A DNA stretch of 64,000 nt from Pedobacter fastidiosus (GCF_014306625.1 NZ_JACRYL010000005.1:223132-287131); one strand, 5' to 3'; counted from the first letter of the stretch, positions 28,162 to 37,874 are shown. A program made the numbers and translations. Notes: generated by a model from the letters alone, not told the origin.

Positions 28162-29625
28162 ATGAAAAATAGATATATAATGTTTACGATGATCGCAACT
28201 ATACTAGGTGCCTCATCATGTAAAAAAACGTTAAAAACAGAGCCCAAAAATTCAATTTCATCGAATGTTGCTTTACAGGAAGCCGCCGGTGTAGAAGGAC
28301 TTGTCAATAGTTTGTATGAGTCTTTGCAATCCACAACCTATTATGGAAGAAACTTTATAGTTGTTCCAGAATTGCTTTCTGATAACATGCGAATTGTGAA
28401 TACAAATTCTAATCGCTTTGTTTCAGAATCTAACAATACCATTGCAGCTACAGTTGATTTATGGACAGCTGGCTACAGCGCAATCAATCGTGCAAATGGT
28501 GTTCTTAAATATTCAGAATTGGTTACGGGCTTAACTCCATTAAGAAAAAAGCAATTACAAGGCGAAGCTTATTTTATTAGAGCACTGGTATACTTTGACT
28601 TAGTTAAAAGTTATGGCTATAATCCACAACAAATTGTTTCTGGAAGAAATTTAGGTGTACCAATTACCTTAGATTTTGTTGAAAATTACCCAGCAGATAT
28701 TAAATATCCTACAAGAAATACCGTTCAAGAAGTTTACACTCAAATTAAAACCGATTTAACTTCTGCTATTGGATTATTGGATAATACATTTGCACCAAAA
28801 CGTGTTAGTTTAGCTGCGGCAAATGCACTAAGGTCCAGAGTTGCATTATTTAATGGTGATTGGGCTGATGCTGCTACATTTGCAACTACAGCGTTAACTT
28901 CAGGAGTTGGTGCATTTGTTGATCCTGCATCTGCTACTACACCTGCGCTTAAATCTGCATCTTATGCAACTATTTTTACTTCTCCAAGTTCCCCAGAATC
29001 AATTTTTGAGCTTAATTTTGAGATTACGGAAAGTGCCGGGTCTGATGGTTTAAGTTCTATTTATACAAGAAGTACAGTAGGTTTACCACCATCTTTAGCC
29101 GGTTCTGGTTACGGTGATGCTGCTCCACAAGCTAACTTAGTTGCTACATACGAAACTGGTGATGTACGAAAAGACTTATTATTTGCAATAACAAAAGGAT
29201 CAGAAGCCATTCTATGGAATCAAAAATATCCAGCTGCAAAAGGACCTCAAATTGATAATGTTAAATTAATTAGAGTAAGTGAAATGATTTTGACCAGAGC
29301 TGAAGCAAATTTTAGAAATGGAACAGCAATTGGTGCAAGCCCTCAAGCAGATCTTGATAGAATTAGATTGAGAGCTGGATTAATATCGGTTCCGGTTACT
29401 TTAGATGCAATATTGAAAGAAAGAAGAATCGAACTGGCTTATGAGGGTCATAGATATTGGGATTTATTGAGAACGGGGTCGGCTATTAATAAATCGACTA
29501 CAACCTTACCTGCTAATGCTACCCCATCTACAATTATTCCTTTTACGGATTTTAGATTGTTAGCAAGGATTCCGTTAACGGAAGTTCAAAATAATCCTAA
29601 CATCATTCAAAATACAGGATACTAA
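28162..29625 (+). CDS. SusD/RagB-family nutrient-binding lipoprotein (module 3)
   Basis: About 487 residues from the ATG at 28162 (MKNRYIMFTMIATILGASSC), giving a normal lipoprotein signal with lipobox ASSC; an ATG 9 bases upstream is also possible. SusD hallmarks: VALQEAAGVEGLVNSLYESLQS, QLQGEAYFIRALVYFDLVKSYGY, ILKERRIELAYEGHRYWDLLRTG and the terminal IPLTEVQNNPNIIQNTGY. It is the surface lid of the module 3 SusC. The DUF4843-like lipoprotein follows 10 bases later, so the operon has at least three genes. Confidence 0.94.
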   Translation: MKNRYIMFTMIATILGASSCKKTLKTEPKNSISSNVALQEAAGVEGLVNSLYESLQSTTYYGRNFIVVPELLSDNMRIVNTNSNRFVSESNNTIAATVDLWTAGYSAINRANGVLKYSELVTGLTPLRKKQLQGEAYFIRALVYFDLVKSYGYNPQQIVSGRNLGVPITLDFVENYPADIKYPTRNTVQEVYTQIKTDLTSAIGLLDNTFAPKRVSLAAANALRSRVALFNGDWADAATFATTALTSGVGAFVDPASATTPALKSASYATIFTSPSSPESIFELNFEITESAGSDGLSSIYTRSTVGLPPSLAGSGYGDAAPQANLVATYETGDVRKDLLFAITKGSEAILWNQKYPAAKGPQIDNVKLIRVSEMILTRAEANFRNGTAIGASPQADLDRIRLRAGLISVPVTLDAILKERRIELAYEGHRYWDLLRTGSAINKSTTTLPANATPSTIIPFTDFRLLARIPLTEVQNNPNIIQNTGY

Positions 29626-29635
29626 AACGATAATT

Positions 29636-30082
29636 ATGAAAACTAAAATATATTTATTACTTATTACACTAATCAGCATTTCTTCCGTTTCTTGTATGAA
29701 GAATAGAGACAACATTTACGAAGGAGCTGATGTTGTGGAGTTCGTGCCGATTACTGCTACAGTTAAAAAGGGTACTGTGGCGTTGCCAGGCACATCTGTT
29801 GCAACAATACAGCTTGTAGGTCATCAAAAAACTGTTGATACAGAAATTATGTATGAGATTGGAACTGCAAGCACAGGCGTTTCAGGTACGCACTTTACCC
29901 TAAGCGGTACAATAGGAAAAGCAATTATTCCAGCAAATAGCAGCGCAGTAACAATTACAGTAACTGCAATTCCTGCAAATATTGCTACAGGAACCCGAAC
30001 AGTTGTTTTAAATTTAATTGGCAATGCCTCAATTGGTGCAAGTGCAAATTATAAAACATTTACACTTACAATTACACAATAA
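29636..30082 (+). CDS. Small SusCD-associated lipoprotein (DUF4843/Calx-beta-like)
   Basis: 148 residues with a lipoprotein signal and lipobox VSC near residue 20. The mature part is all beta-like: VEFVPITATVKKGTVALPGTSVATIQLVGH, ISTHFTLSG-type loop (VSGTHFTLSGTIGKAIIPANSSAVTITVTAIP) and GTRTVVLNLIGNASIGASANYKTFTLTI. The tract SGTHF followed by PANSSAVTITV is typical of Calx-beta and DUF4843 lipoproteins encoded after SusD genes in Bacteroidota. Such proteins are thought to sit on the cell surface and bind ligand or stabilise the complex. It is the third gene of the module 3 operon; modules 1 and 2 lack it. Confidence 0.65.
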   Translation: MKTKIYLLLITLISISSVSCMKNRDNIYEGADVVEFVPITATVKKGTVALPGTSVATIQLVGHQKTVDTEIMYEIGTASTGVSGTHFTLSGTIGKAIIPANSSAVTITVTAIPANIATGTRTVVLNLIGNASIGASANYKTFTLTITQ

Positions 30083-30091
30083 GATTAAAGC

Positions 30092-30123
30092 AAAAAGGGA
30101 AGATTTCTTCCCTTTTTCTTTTT
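30092..30123 (+). terminator. Intrinsic terminator after the module 3 operon
   Basis: AAAAAGGGAAGA pairs with TCTTCCCTTTTT around a very short loop, then C and a T run; it lies 10 bases past the lipoprotein stop. Confidence 0.75.
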
Positions 30124-30136
30124 AAGCCTAATTCTG

Positions 30137-30805
30137 ATGAATTTAAAATATAAAATAGTTGTATTATTTGCCTTTTTATTCATTTCTAAAATTAATGCTC
30201 AAATTATTCAAGATGTTAGTGGAAAACCGCTTCCCATCTCCAAATATTTAGAAATAAAAGGCAAAATATTTTTTAATGACGAATGGAGTTTAGGCTATGT
30301 TAAAATAACTTCTGGCAAAATTTACTCTGGTTATTTACTAAAATACGATGAGTTTGAAGACTTGCCAGTTTATTCTATACATGATGATATTTATTCTTTT
30401 ATTGATAAAATCTCAGAATTTGGATTTAAAAGTGATCAAAATCAAAGTTTAGTTTTCAGAAATGGCTATAAGAAAACTTCTCTAACTAGTGAAGATTCAT
30501 TTTTTCAAGTTTTGCTGGATGGGGATTTTAAATTTTTAAAAAAGAGCATAAAGAACATCATCGAAGATAGAGAATATAATACCGCTATTGTAACAAAAAA
30601 AATTACATCAAATACGTTCTATTTCATTGTAGATGATGTGGGAATGATTTTTCAAGTAAAGAAAGATGAAAAGTCTATATTATCTGTGCTATATAAGAAG
30701 CCAGAAATAACACTCTCCTACATAAGGGAAAATAAACTGGATCTAAAGAAAGATAAAGATGTTGTTAAACTAATTTCTTTTTATGCTTCTGCAATAAAAA
30801 ACTAA
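30137..30805 (+). CDS. Secreted protein of unknown function, companion of SusCD module 3
   Basis: 222 residues with a signal peptide (MNLKYKIVVLFAFLFISKINAQ). No known family was recognised. The mature part begins KPLPISKYLEIKGKIFFNDEWSLGYVKITSGKIYSGYLLKYDEFEDL, then SFFQVLLDGDFKFLKKSIKNI, FYFIVDDVGMIFQVKKDEKS and a C-terminal helix. The order of segments parallels the 213-residue protein after module 1: an opening target-strand pair, an LKYD/VKYN segment, a KxLxK core, a strand containing VDDV/IDNKW and a Lys-rich tail. It starts just after the module 3 terminator. It may be regulated separately from the SusCD genes. Convergent with the DoxX gene. Confidence 0.68.
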   Translation: MNLKYKIVVLFAFLFISKINAQIIQDVSGKPLPISKYLEIKGKIFFNDEWSLGYVKITSGKIYSGYLLKYDEFEDLPVYSIHDDIYSFIDKISEFGFKSDQNQSLVFRNGYKKTSLTSEDSFFQVLLDGDFKFLKKSIKNIIEDREYNTAIVTKKITSNTFYFIVDDVGMIFQVKKDEKSILSVLYKKPEITLSYIRENKLDLKKDKDVVKLISFYASAIKN

Positions 30806-30810
30806 ATCGT

Positions 30811-31218
30811 TTATTTCTTATCTACGCTATACCTTCCTGGGCCGATAAAAATCAGACTAAAAAATACAATTCCCATTTCAATGGCATGGCTTGCACCTTG
30901 TAGCCCATCTCCTTTGGCGAAATGAACCAGCGAAGCGATAATCATTGTAAACACTAAAAGAATACAAGCTGGGCGGAAAAACAGACCAACAATTAAAAGA
31001 AAACCACCAAAGGTTTCCGTAGCGGCGGCCATAAAGCCCCAAAAAATCGGCAGAAAATCTATTCCAATTACTTTCATACTACCACCTAAGCCAGTCCACC
31101 CACTTGGGCCGCCCGCCAGTTTTGGGAAGCCGTGAATGATAAATAAAATTCCTATCCCAATTCGAAGCAACAGTAAACCTGTATTGCGGTATTTTCCTAA
31201 ATTATCTAAAATGGCCAT
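30811..31218 (-). CDS. DoxX-family integral membrane protein
   Basis: About 135 residues from the ATG at 31218 (MAILDNLGKYRNTGLLLLR); a frame extension to 31257 would overlap the preceding gene and was not used. Four hydrophobic segments are visible, with the DoxX pattern LRIGIGILFIIHGFPKL near the start, WGFMAAATETFGGFLLIVGLFFRPAC in the middle and IEMGIVFFSLIFIGPGRYSVD at the end. DoxX-family proteins are small inner-membrane proteins, some linked to quinone or sulfur redox chemistry; the role here is unknown. It begins 1 base after the S66 carboxypeptidase stop, so the two form an operon. Confidence 0.85.
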   Translation of the reverse strand: MAILDNLGKYRNTGLLLLRIGIGILFIIHGFPKLAGGPSGWTGLGGSMKVIGIDFLPIFWGFMAAATETFGGFLLIVGLFFRPACILLVFTMIIASLVHFAKGDGLQGASHAIEMGIVFFSLIFIGPGRYSVDKK

Positions 31219-31219
31219 G

Positions 31220-32119
31220 TTATAAATATTTAAAATTAACGGTATTTGTATCAACAATTAATTCAACAGGAGCACCCAAAGTCATACTTAAATTGTTGTC
31301 TATGTGTCCTGTCGGGAAATTAAAACAGATCGGATAATTATATTCTTTAACAATATCCCAAATCACTTCATTAGCTGTTTGGCCGAAAGAAATTTTTTCT
31401 TCCTCAATTTCGTTAAAGGCCCCAATAATCAAACCTTTTAGTTTGCTCAACTTTCCAACTCTTTTAAGCATTCGCAACATTCTATCGATGCTAAATTCAT
31501 GTTCACCAACATCTTCCAGAAATAAGATTTTACCGTCGAAATCCATTTCAGAAACCGAACCTTGAACCATACATAGTAAAGTTAAATTTCCGCCAATTAA
31601 AATGCCTTCGCAAACTCCAGATTTGTTATTAAAATCACTTATGTAATTGTAAGATTGCTTCTCGCCAAACAAAACTTTCTTTAATGAGAGTAAAGATTCT
31701 GCTGTAGCTTCTTCAAAAGTATAAGGCATTTGTGCATGTAAACATTGAATTTTGGTTGTGGTAATAATATGCGAAAGTAGAACAGTAATATCACTAAAGC
31801 CAACAAACCATTTGGGGTTTTGTTCAAACTTGGTAAAATCCAACTCGTCTATTATGCGAATAGTTCCATAACCTCCACGCCCAGAAATAATGGCTTTTAT
31901 CGCCGGATCATCCAAAAACTGCTGAATATCTTTTGCTCTAAGCGCATCTGTACCGGCAAACTGGTGGTGACTGGCGTAAACGCTATCGCCAATAATTACC
32001 TCCAATCCCCAGCTTTTTAAAACGGAGAGTGCATAATCTATAGATTTAGGTAATTTCTTTGCCGGACAAACAAGGGCAATCTTATCTCCTTTTTTTAAAT
32101 ATGGGGGCTGCTTAATCAT
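31220..32119 (-). CDS. S66-family LD-carboxypeptidase (LdcA/MccF-like)
   Basis: About 299 residues from the ATG at 32119 ([21 protein letters not shown]), the usual S66 start; the longer frame would run into the divergent metG promoter. Family features: an N-terminal domain with [12 protein letters not shown] and the nucleophile context [12 protein letters not shown], in which Ser of GFSD is the catalytic serine, and a C-terminal domain with [33 protein letters not shown] (catalytic Glu) and [20 protein letters not shown] (catalytic His). Members cleave murein tetrapeptide LD bonds in peptidoglycan recycling, or related peptides. It is divergent from metG and cotranscribed with DoxX. Confidence 0.88.
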   Translation of the reverse strand: MIKQPPYLKKGDKIALVCPAKKLPKSIDYALSVLKSWGLEVIIGDSVYASHHQFAGTDALRAKDIQQFLDDPAIKAIISGRGGYGTIRIIDELDFTKFEQNPKWFVGFSDITVLLSHIITTTKIQCLHAQMPYTFEEATAESLLSLKKVLFGEKQSYNYISDFNNKSGVCEGILIGGNLTLLCMVQGSVSEMDFDGKILFLEDVGEHEFSIDRMLRMLKRVGKLSKLKGLIIGAFNEIEEEKISFGQTANEVIWDIVKEYNYPICFNFPTGHIDNNLSMTLGAPVELIVDTNTVNFKYL

Positions 32120-32131
32120 CTTCAAAACACT

Positions 32132-32139
32132 TATCTTTG
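32132..32139 (+). promoter_or_regulatory. Candidate -7 promoter element for metG
   Basis: TATCTTTG, an exact TAnnTTTG match, 20 bases before the TTG start of metG. It lies in the 40-base gap shared with the divergent S66 gene. Confidence 0.5.
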
Positions 32140-32159
32140 TCAAATTAATAAAAATTGTT

Positions 32160-34268
32160 TTGGATAATAGTAAAATAAAAAGATATACCGTAACGGCAGC
32201 ACTTCCATACACCAATGGACCAGTGCATATTGGGCACTTGGCTGGCGTTTACATCCCTGCTGATATTTATGCCCGATTTTTAAGATCGAACAAACGTGAT
32301 GTAAAATTCATTTGTGGATCTGACGAAAATGGTGTGCCAATTACTCTAAAAGCCAAAAGAGAAGGCATTACACCTCAGGAAGTTGTAGATAAATACCATA
32401 AAATTATTGGCGATTCTTTTAAAGAGTTCGGAATCTCGTTTGATATTTATCACCGTACTTCCTCTTTAACGCACCATCAAACTGCGGCAGATTTCTTTGA
32501 AACTTTGTACGATAAAGGTGTTTTTACCGAAGAAGTTACAGAGCAGTATTACGATGCGACAGCAAAACAGTTTTTAGCCGATCGTTATATTACGGGTACT
32601 TGCCCAAATTGTGGGAACGAGAATGCGTATGGCGATCAATGCGAAAACTGTGGTACAACCTTAAATGCGACCGATTTAATTAATCCAAAATCTACGCTTT
32701 CTGGCGATAAACCCATCCTTAAGGAAACCAAAAATTGGTTTTTGCCTTTAGATAAATACGAAAACCGCCTGCGTGAATATATTGAAAGCCACAAAGAATG
32801 GCGTCCAAATGTTTATGGACAATGTCAAAGCTGGTTAAATGCTGGTCTGCAACCTAGAGCTATGACCCGCGATTTAGATTGGGGCGTTCATGTTCCGCTT
32901 CGCGATGCTGCGGGCAAGGTTTTGTATGTTTGGTTTGATGCGCCAATTGGCTATATCTCGGCTACAAAAGAACTTTGTAACTACGCTAAGCTTGATGTTT
33001 GGAACCCGAAAGCGGAAGAATATTACATCAGTAATTTTGAAAGTGACAAGTGCGACTGGGAGGAATATTGGAAGAGTGATGAAACGAAACTTGTTCATTT
33101 TATTGGTAAAGATAATATCGTTTTCCATTGTATCATTTTCCCGGCAATGCTTATGGCGCATGGCGATTATACCTTGGCAGATAATGTGCCTGCAAATGAG
33201 TTTTTAAATCTGGAAGGCCAAAAAATCTCGACCTCTAAAAACTGGGCAGTTTGGTTGAACGAATATTTAAGAGAGTTTGAAGGTAAGCAAGATGTTTTGC
33301 GTTACGTATTAACAGCAACTGCGCCAGAAACTAAGGATAACGATTTTACCTGGAAAGATTTTCAAGCAAGAAATAACAACGAACTGGTTGCTGTTTTTGG
33401 TAATTTTATAAACCGAGTGGTGGTGCTTACCCACAAATATTTTAACGGTATTGTGCCAACCATGATGGAGATTACACCTGTAGATCAAGCTGTAATCGAC
33501 GAATTAGCCACTTATCCTGAAAAAATATCTGCTTCAATAGAGAACTATCGTTTTAGAGAGGCCCTATCAGAAGTAATGAATGTTGCCCGTTTGGGAAATA
33601 AATACCTTGCTGAAACCGAACCTTGGAAAGTGATTAAAACAGATGAAGATCGTGTTCGCACCATCTTAAACATCTCTTTACAGATTGCCGCAAATCTTCA
33701 GATTTTGATTGAACCATTTTTACCTTTTACAGAAGAAAGGTTAATGAAGATGCTCAAAAATGGCGGACATACTTGGGATGCTGCCGGCGGAATTAACTTG
33801 CTTAAACGCGGTCACGAAATTGGCGAGGCTGTTCTCCTATTTGAAAAAATAGAAGATGCAGAAATTGAATTTCAGATTGAAAAATTGAACAAAAGTAAAG
33901 CAAGTAATGCAGCAAGTATTGCAGAAGCATTACCGGTTAAAGAAAACATTCAGTTTGATGATTTTACAGCTATGGATATTCGTGTAGCCACTATTGTTGC
34001 TGCAGAAAAAGTGCCTAAAACCAAAAAACTTTTAAAGCTTACTGTAAATACTGGTATTGATGAGCGCACGGTTGTTTCTGGCATCGCAGAACATTACCAG
34101 CCAGAAGATATTGTTGGTAAACAAGTAAGTATAATTGTGAATTTGGCACCTCGCGAGATCAAAGGAATTCTATCTCAAGGGATGATTTTGATGGCAGAAA
34201 ATGCAGCAGGGAAACTCACTTTTGTATCACCGGTTGATAAATTTGGAGAAGGAAGTGTGATTAGATAA
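32160..34268 (+). CDS. metG: Methionyl-tRNA synthetase with C-terminal tRNA-binding domain
   Basis: 702 residues, starting with TTG ([20 protein letters not shown]); no earlier in-frame ATG exists. The class I signature HIGH is in [12 protein letters not shown] (~20-32). A zinc knuckle follows ([18 protein letters not shown]), then FICGSDENG and the KMSKS equivalent [11 protein letters not shown]. The C-terminal ~110 residues ([27 protein letters not shown]...[19 protein letters not shown]) form the tRNA-binding/EMAP-like domain found in long MetG. It charges methionine onto tRNA-Met in the cytoplasm. A -7-type element sits 20 bases upstream and a terminator follows. Confidence 0.95.
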   Translation: MDNSKIKRYTVTAALPYTNGPVHIGHLAGVYIPADIYARFLRSNKRDVKFICGSDENGVPITLKAKREGITPQEVVDKYHKIIGDSFKEFGISFDIYHRTSSLTHHQTAADFFETLYDKGVFTEEVTEQYYDATAKQFLADRYITGTCPNCGNENAYGDQCENCGTTLNATDLINPKSTLSGDKPILKETKNWFLPLDKYENRLREYIESHKEWRPNVYGQCQSWLNAGLQPRAMTRDLDWGVHVPLRDAAGKVLYVWFDAPIGYISATKELCNYAKLDVWNPKAEEYYISNFESDKCDWEEYWKSDETKLVHFIGKDNIVFHCIIFPAMLMAHGDYTLADNVPANEFLNLEGQKISTSKNWAVWLNEYLREFEGKQDVLRYVLTATAPETKDNDFTWKDFQARNNNELVAVFGNFINRVVVLTHKYFNGIVPTMMEITPVDQAVIDELATYPEKISASIENYRFREALSEVMNVARLGNKYLAETEPWKVIKTDEDRVRTILNISLQIAANLQILIEPFLPFTEERLMKMLKNGGHTWDAAGGINLLKRGHEIGEAVLLFEKIEDAEIEFQIEKLNKSKASNAASIAEALPVKENIQFDDFTAMDIRVATIVAAEKVPKTKKLLKLTVNTGIDERTVVSGIAEHYQPEDIVGKQVSIIVNLAPREIKGILSQGMILMAENAAGKLTFVSPVDKFGEGSVIR

Positions 34269-34314
34269 TTTCACCTCAATAACATCTTTTCAGAACGATA
34301 TTTAAAATAAAATT

Positions 34315-34345
34315 AAACGCCTGCTTACTATAAGTGGGCGTTTTG
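34315..34345 (+). terminator. Intrinsic terminator after metG
   Basis: AAACGCC (34315-34321) faces GGCGTTT (34337-34343) with partial pairing inside the loop, followed by T, 47 bases past the metG stop. Confidence 0.6.
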
Positions 34346-34479
34346 CGTAATAAACGAGGGGTGATGAAAATAAACTGAGGAAATGCCCTTGTCGCAAAAA
34401 AATTTCTATCAGGTTTTCTATTTAATTAAAGAAAAATTACCTGCTCTAAAATTTTATGTTAGAATCTTAAAATAATTTA

Positions 34480-34487
34480 TACATTTG
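34480..34487 (+). promoter_or_regulatory. Candidate -7 promoter element upstream of the TPP riboswitch
   Basis: TACATTTG, an exact TAnnTTTG match, 12 bases before the riboswitch 5' end; a TTAG-type element 17 bases upstream could serve as a weak -33. Confidence 0.5.
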
Positions 34488-34496
34488 CCACATCAT

Positions 34497-34667
34497 TAGG
34501 GGTGCCTTGTTTGTTATAAACACAAAAACGGGCTGAGATCATACCCATTGGCTTTAAAGTAATCAAATCAGAATAATCAATTTCCAAACGTTAGAAAATT
34601 GAATTTTGATTATTGGAATTTTAAAGTCATACACCTGATCCGGGTAATGCCGGCGTAGGGATTGGAG
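34497..34667 (+). ncRNA. TPP (thi-box) riboswitch with an enlarged P3 stem
   Basis: All conserved thi-box segments are present in order: GGGGTGCC near 34499, GGCTGAGATCATACCC at ~34531-34546, then ACCTGATCCGGGTAATGCCGGCGTAGGG at ~34632-34660 (given in parts). Between the CTGAGA-ACCC core and ACCTGATC lies about 85 bases instead of the few usually found. These form a long stem: CTTTAAA 34552-34558 with TTTAAAG 34620-34626, AATAATCA near 34572-34579 with TGATTATT 34607-34614, and CAATTT with AAATTG at the tip. It senses thiamine pyrophosphate and should repress the TonB receptor and thiE when TPP is plentiful. A short stem pairing ATCGG and CCGAT at ~34686-34710 may be the expression platform. 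Confidence 0.95.
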
Positions 34668-34734
34668 TTATGGAAGTTTAACTGAAATCGGGAGTACCCC
34701 TATTTCCGATGGGTTTAACTAAAAAACAAAAACA

Positions 34735-37107
34735 TTGAAAAAATTACTTTTTGCAGCCATCGTTGCAATGTTGCCATTTTTAACTTTGGCACAAATTTCG
34801 GTTACAGGGAATGTAACCGACAACAATCAAAAATCGCTTCCGGGAGCAACAATTAAGCTAAAAGGCCAGAAAACCGCTGTAGTTAGTGATGCCAATGGTA
34901 ATTATGCCTTGAGCAACTTAACTGCTGGAAAATACGTTTTTAGCGTAAGTTATGTAGGTTATCAAACGGTAGAAAAGGCCATTAACTTAACAGCAAATAC
35001 GACTTTAAATTTCAGCTTAAACGTTCAAAGTTTTATTGCCGATGAGGTTGTAGTTAGTGCTACAAGGGCTTCGAAAAACTCGGCCACAACATTTAAAAAC
35101 TTGAATAAGGAGGATTTGGCTAAAAACAATTTGGGTCAGGATTTACCTTATTTGTTAAATCAAACACCATCGGTAGTGGTAAGCTCTGATGCGGGTACAG
35201 GTATTGGCTACACCGGAATCCGGATTAGAGGAAGCGATGCCACCCGGATAAACGTAACCATTAACGGCATTCCGCTTAACGATGCTGAAAGCCAAGGTAG
35301 TTATTTTATCAACTTACCAGATTTAGCTTCTTCGGTTGATAACATTCAGATTCAACGTGGTGTTGGAACCTCAACTAACGGTGCCGGTGCTTTTGGCGGA
35401 AGTTTAAATATTCAAACGACCACTCGCAGAGATTCTGCTTATGCCGAACTTAACAACACTTATGGCTCTTACAATACTTGGAAAAATTCAATTAATGTAG
35501 GTACTGGATTAATTAATAATAAATTCAGTTTCGATGGGCGTTTATCTAGAATTAAATCGGATGGTTATGTAGATCGTGCCTCATCAAATTTAAAATCGTT
35601 TTTCGTGTCGGGTGCTTATTATGGCAAAAAGGATTTGCTTCGCGTTAACGTATTCAGCGGTACGGAAAAAACCTATCAGGCTTGGAATGGGGTTGATGAA
35701 GAAACGCTAAAAACAGACAGAAGGCATAACGATTTTACCTACGATAACCAAACGGATAATTATCAGCAAGATCATTACCAAATGTTTTACACCAGAACAT
35801 TGAGCGATAAATTGGTAGCCAACGCAGCTTTGCATTATACCTATGGAAGAGGTTATTATGAAGAATATAAAGATGGCGAAACTTTAGCCGATTATGGCAT
35901 TTCGCCGGTTGTGATTGGTGGCGTAACCCAAACAGAATCTGATTTAGTTAGAAGACTTTGGCTGGATAATGATTTCTATGGGGCAACTTATTCCTTAAAC
36001 TACACACCTAAAAGCAATTTGAATTTTACTTTGGGTGGTGCTTACAACGAATATAAAGGCAAGCATTTCGATGAAGTAATTTGGGCGCAGTTTGCCAATT
36101 ACGATGGAAGTGAATCTATTCGCCATAGGTATAATGATAACGATGCTTTTAAAACAGATTTCAATACTTTTTTGAGGGCAAACTATCAGATTGATAAATT
36201 TAATATTTTTGGAGATTTCCAATATAGACACGTATATTATTCTTACTTCGGGATAGATCCAAACGGTAGTCCAGCGCAACAAAATGCAACCTTAAATTTC
36301 TTTAACCCGAAGGCTGGAGTTACTTATAACTTCAACGAAAAGAGCAACGTTTATGCATCAGTTGCAATAGGAAACAAAGAGCCAAACCGAAGAGATTTTA
36401 CAGATTCGAACGTTAACAGCCGACCAAAATCAGAACATTTAACAGATTTTGAAGCGGGTTATCGTACTCAATTCTCTAACTTATCTTTTGGGATTAATGG
36501 CTTCGCAATGATTTATAAAGATCAATTAATTAATACTGGAAAGCTTAATGATGTTGGTGGGCAAACCCGTCAAAATGTAGCAGATAGTTACCGAGCTGGT
36601 GTAGAATTTGATGGTCGTTGGTCAATTTTAAAGAACTTTTACTGGGCCGCAACTGCAACGTTGAGCAGAAATAAAATTAAGAATTTTCAAGAGTATTTAT
36701 ATGATGAGGTAAATGGTTCGCTTTTGGTAAACAATTATAATAACACCGATATCTCTTTTTCTCCATCGGTAATTGTTTCCAGTGAGTTAAACTATTCGAT
36801 ATTGAAAAATGCTGATATAGCCTTGCTAAGTAAATATGTTGGTCGCCAATATTTAAACAACACATCTGCTAAAAGCGAATCTTTATCTAGTTTCTTTGTA
36901 AACGATATTCGCTTGAGATATAATACTTCGTTTGCATCGGTAAAAAATATCGGGGTTAGCCTTTTGATAAATAATGTGTTCAGCACACTATATGAGAGTA
37001 ATGGTGCCAGCTACCCATCTCTATATGGTGGCGAATTAACCAGATACAATTATTATTACCCTCAAGCTACCCGTAACTTTTTGTTAAGTTTGAGCTTGAA
37101 GTTCTAA
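34735..37107 (+). CDS. TonB-dependent receptor, probable thiamine or thiamine-precursor transporter
   Basis: 790 residues, TTG start directly after the riboswitch (reads MKKLLFAAIVAMLPFLTLAQ, a signal peptide). A carboxypeptidase-regulatory-like domain spans ~21-100, then the plug (DEVVVSATRASKNSATTFKNL, IRIRGSDATRINVTINGIPLNDAESQGS, IQRGVGTSTNGAGAFGGSLNIQTT) and a barrel ending in an aromatic strand (NFLLSLSLKF). It is a plain TonB receptor, not SusC-type, and has no SusD neighbour. The upstream TPP riboswitch and downstream thiE indicate that it imports thiamine, TPP or a pyrimidine/thiazole precursor across the outer membrane; which one is not determined by the sequence. Confidence 0.9.
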   Translation: MKKLLFAAIVAMLPFLTLAQISVTGNVTDNNQKSLPGATIKLKGQKTAVVSDANGNYALSNLTAGKYVFSVSYVGYQTVEKAINLTANTTLNFSLNVQSFIADEVVVSATRASKNSATTFKNLNKEDLAKNNLGQDLPYLLNQTPSVVVSSDAGTGIGYTGIRIRGSDATRINVTINGIPLNDAESQGSYFINLPDLASSVDNIQIQRGVGTSTNGAGAFGGSLNIQTTTRRDSAYAELNNTYGSYNTWKNSINVGTGLINNKFSFDGRLSRIKSDGYVDRASSNLKSFFVSGAYYGKKDLLRVNVFSGTEKTYQAWNGVDEETLKTDRRHNDFTYDNQTDNYQQDHYQMFYTRTLSDKLVANAALHYTYGRGYYEEYKDGETLADYGISPVVIGGVTQTESDLVRRLWLDNDFYGATYSLNYTPKSNLNFTLGGAYNEYKGKHFDEVIWAQFANYDGSESIRHRYNDNDAFKTDFNTFLRANYQIDKFNIFGDFQYRHVYYSYFGIDPNGSPAQQNATLNFFNPKAGVTYNFNEKSNVYASVAIGNKEPNRRDFTDSNVNSRPKSEHLTDFEAGYRTQFSNLSFGINGFAMIYKDQLINTGKLNDVGGQTRQNVADSYRAGVEFDGRWSILKNFYWAATATLSRNKIKNFQEYLYDEVNGSLLVNNYNNTDISFSPSVIVSSELNYSILKNADIALLSKYVGRQYLNNTSAKSESLSSFFVNDIRLRYNTSFASVKNIGVSLLINNVFSTLYESNGASYPSLYGGELTRYNYYYPQATRNFLLSLSLKF

Positions 37108-37110
37108 TAC

Positions 37111-37143
37111 ATTCGTCATTGTTCCTTTGGGGCAATGACGAAT
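37111..37143. repeat. Perfect 11-bp inverted repeat with CGTCATTG ends
   Basis: ATTCGTCATTG (37111-37121) and CAATGACGAAT (37133-37143) flank an 11-base loop. It lies between the TonB receptor stop and thiE. The CGTCATTG terminus is shared with the repeat at 5550-5609. It may attenuate readthrough into thiE. Confidence 0.75.
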
Positions 37144-37166
37144 TATCCAAATCCTTCTTTTTGAAC

Positions 37167-37799
37167 ATGAAATACATAGAAAAACTGCATTACATTACAC
37201 ATGATATTCCAAATCTTACCCATTTAGAACAAGCGCAAAAAGCGTGTGAGGCAGGCGCAAAATGGATTCAGTATCGTTGTTTAAGCAAAGCTGATGATGC
37301 GCTTCTAGCCGACATAAATTCCATCGCAGAAATTTGCGATGATTGGGGAACTACACTTATTGTTACTAATCATATTCATTTGAACGGTAAGGCCGATATC
37401 CAGGGTTTTCATATTGAGGATTTCGATGCAGATTTTATCGCCCTGCGAAAAAAAGTTGGTGATGATATTACGCTAGGTGGTTCTGCAAATACCATTGAAA
37501 ATATTATTCGATTAGCCAATGAAGGTGCAGATTATGTTGGTTTTGGGCCTTTCTCTACTACTGAAACCAAACCGAATGATTATCCGCTTTTAGGTTTAGA
37601 AGATTACCAAAATGCAGTAAAAAAACTAAAAGGGCTAAACTTAAACCTACCCATTTTAGCTGTTGGTGGAATTAAAATTTACGATGTTGAAGCTTTAATG
37701 CAAACCGGAATTTATGGTATAGCCGTTTCTGGTGCCATAAATTTTACCGATGATTTAAACGAAGCCTATAACGATTTTTATAATGCTGTTAAACCGTAA
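37167..37799 (+). CDS. thiE: Thiamine phosphate synthase
   Basis: About 210 residues from the ATG at 37167 (MKYIEKLHYITHD); a frame extension upstream would begin inside the hairpin. The TIM-barrel ThiE pattern is present: GAKWIQYRCLSKADD, LIVTNHIHLNGKADIQGFHIEDFD, ITLGGSANTIENIIRLANEGADYVGFGPFSTTETKPN and the phosphate-binding ILAVGGIKIYDVEALMQTGIYGIAVSGAI. The family joins HMP-PP and thiazole phosphate to make thiamine phosphate. The usual Lys in the QLREK motif is replaced by RCLSK, so activity should be checked. It follows the TPP-riboswitch-controlled TonB receptor; there is no nearby thiC, thiG or thiD, consistent with salvage. Confidence 0.88.
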   Translation: MKYIEKLHYITHDIPNLTHLEQAQKACEAGAKWIQYRCLSKADDALLADINSIAEICDDWGTTLIVTNHIHLNGKADIQGFHIEDFDADFIALRKKVGDDITLGGSANTIENIIRLANEGADYVGFGPFSTTETKPNDYPLLGLEDYQNAVKKLKGLNLNLPILAVGGIKIYDVEALMQTGIYGIAVSGAINFTDDLNEAYNDFYNAVKP

Positions 37800-37874
37800 C
37801 GTTTTCCTCCAAACATTTACCTTATCCTGATTTCTGACACGCACTAATGATTCTAAATTTTTTATCTTCGTAGC

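Noticed and set aside
32874..33207. Open frames on both strands within metG
   Set aside because: They are shadow frames of a conserved gene and show no independent support.
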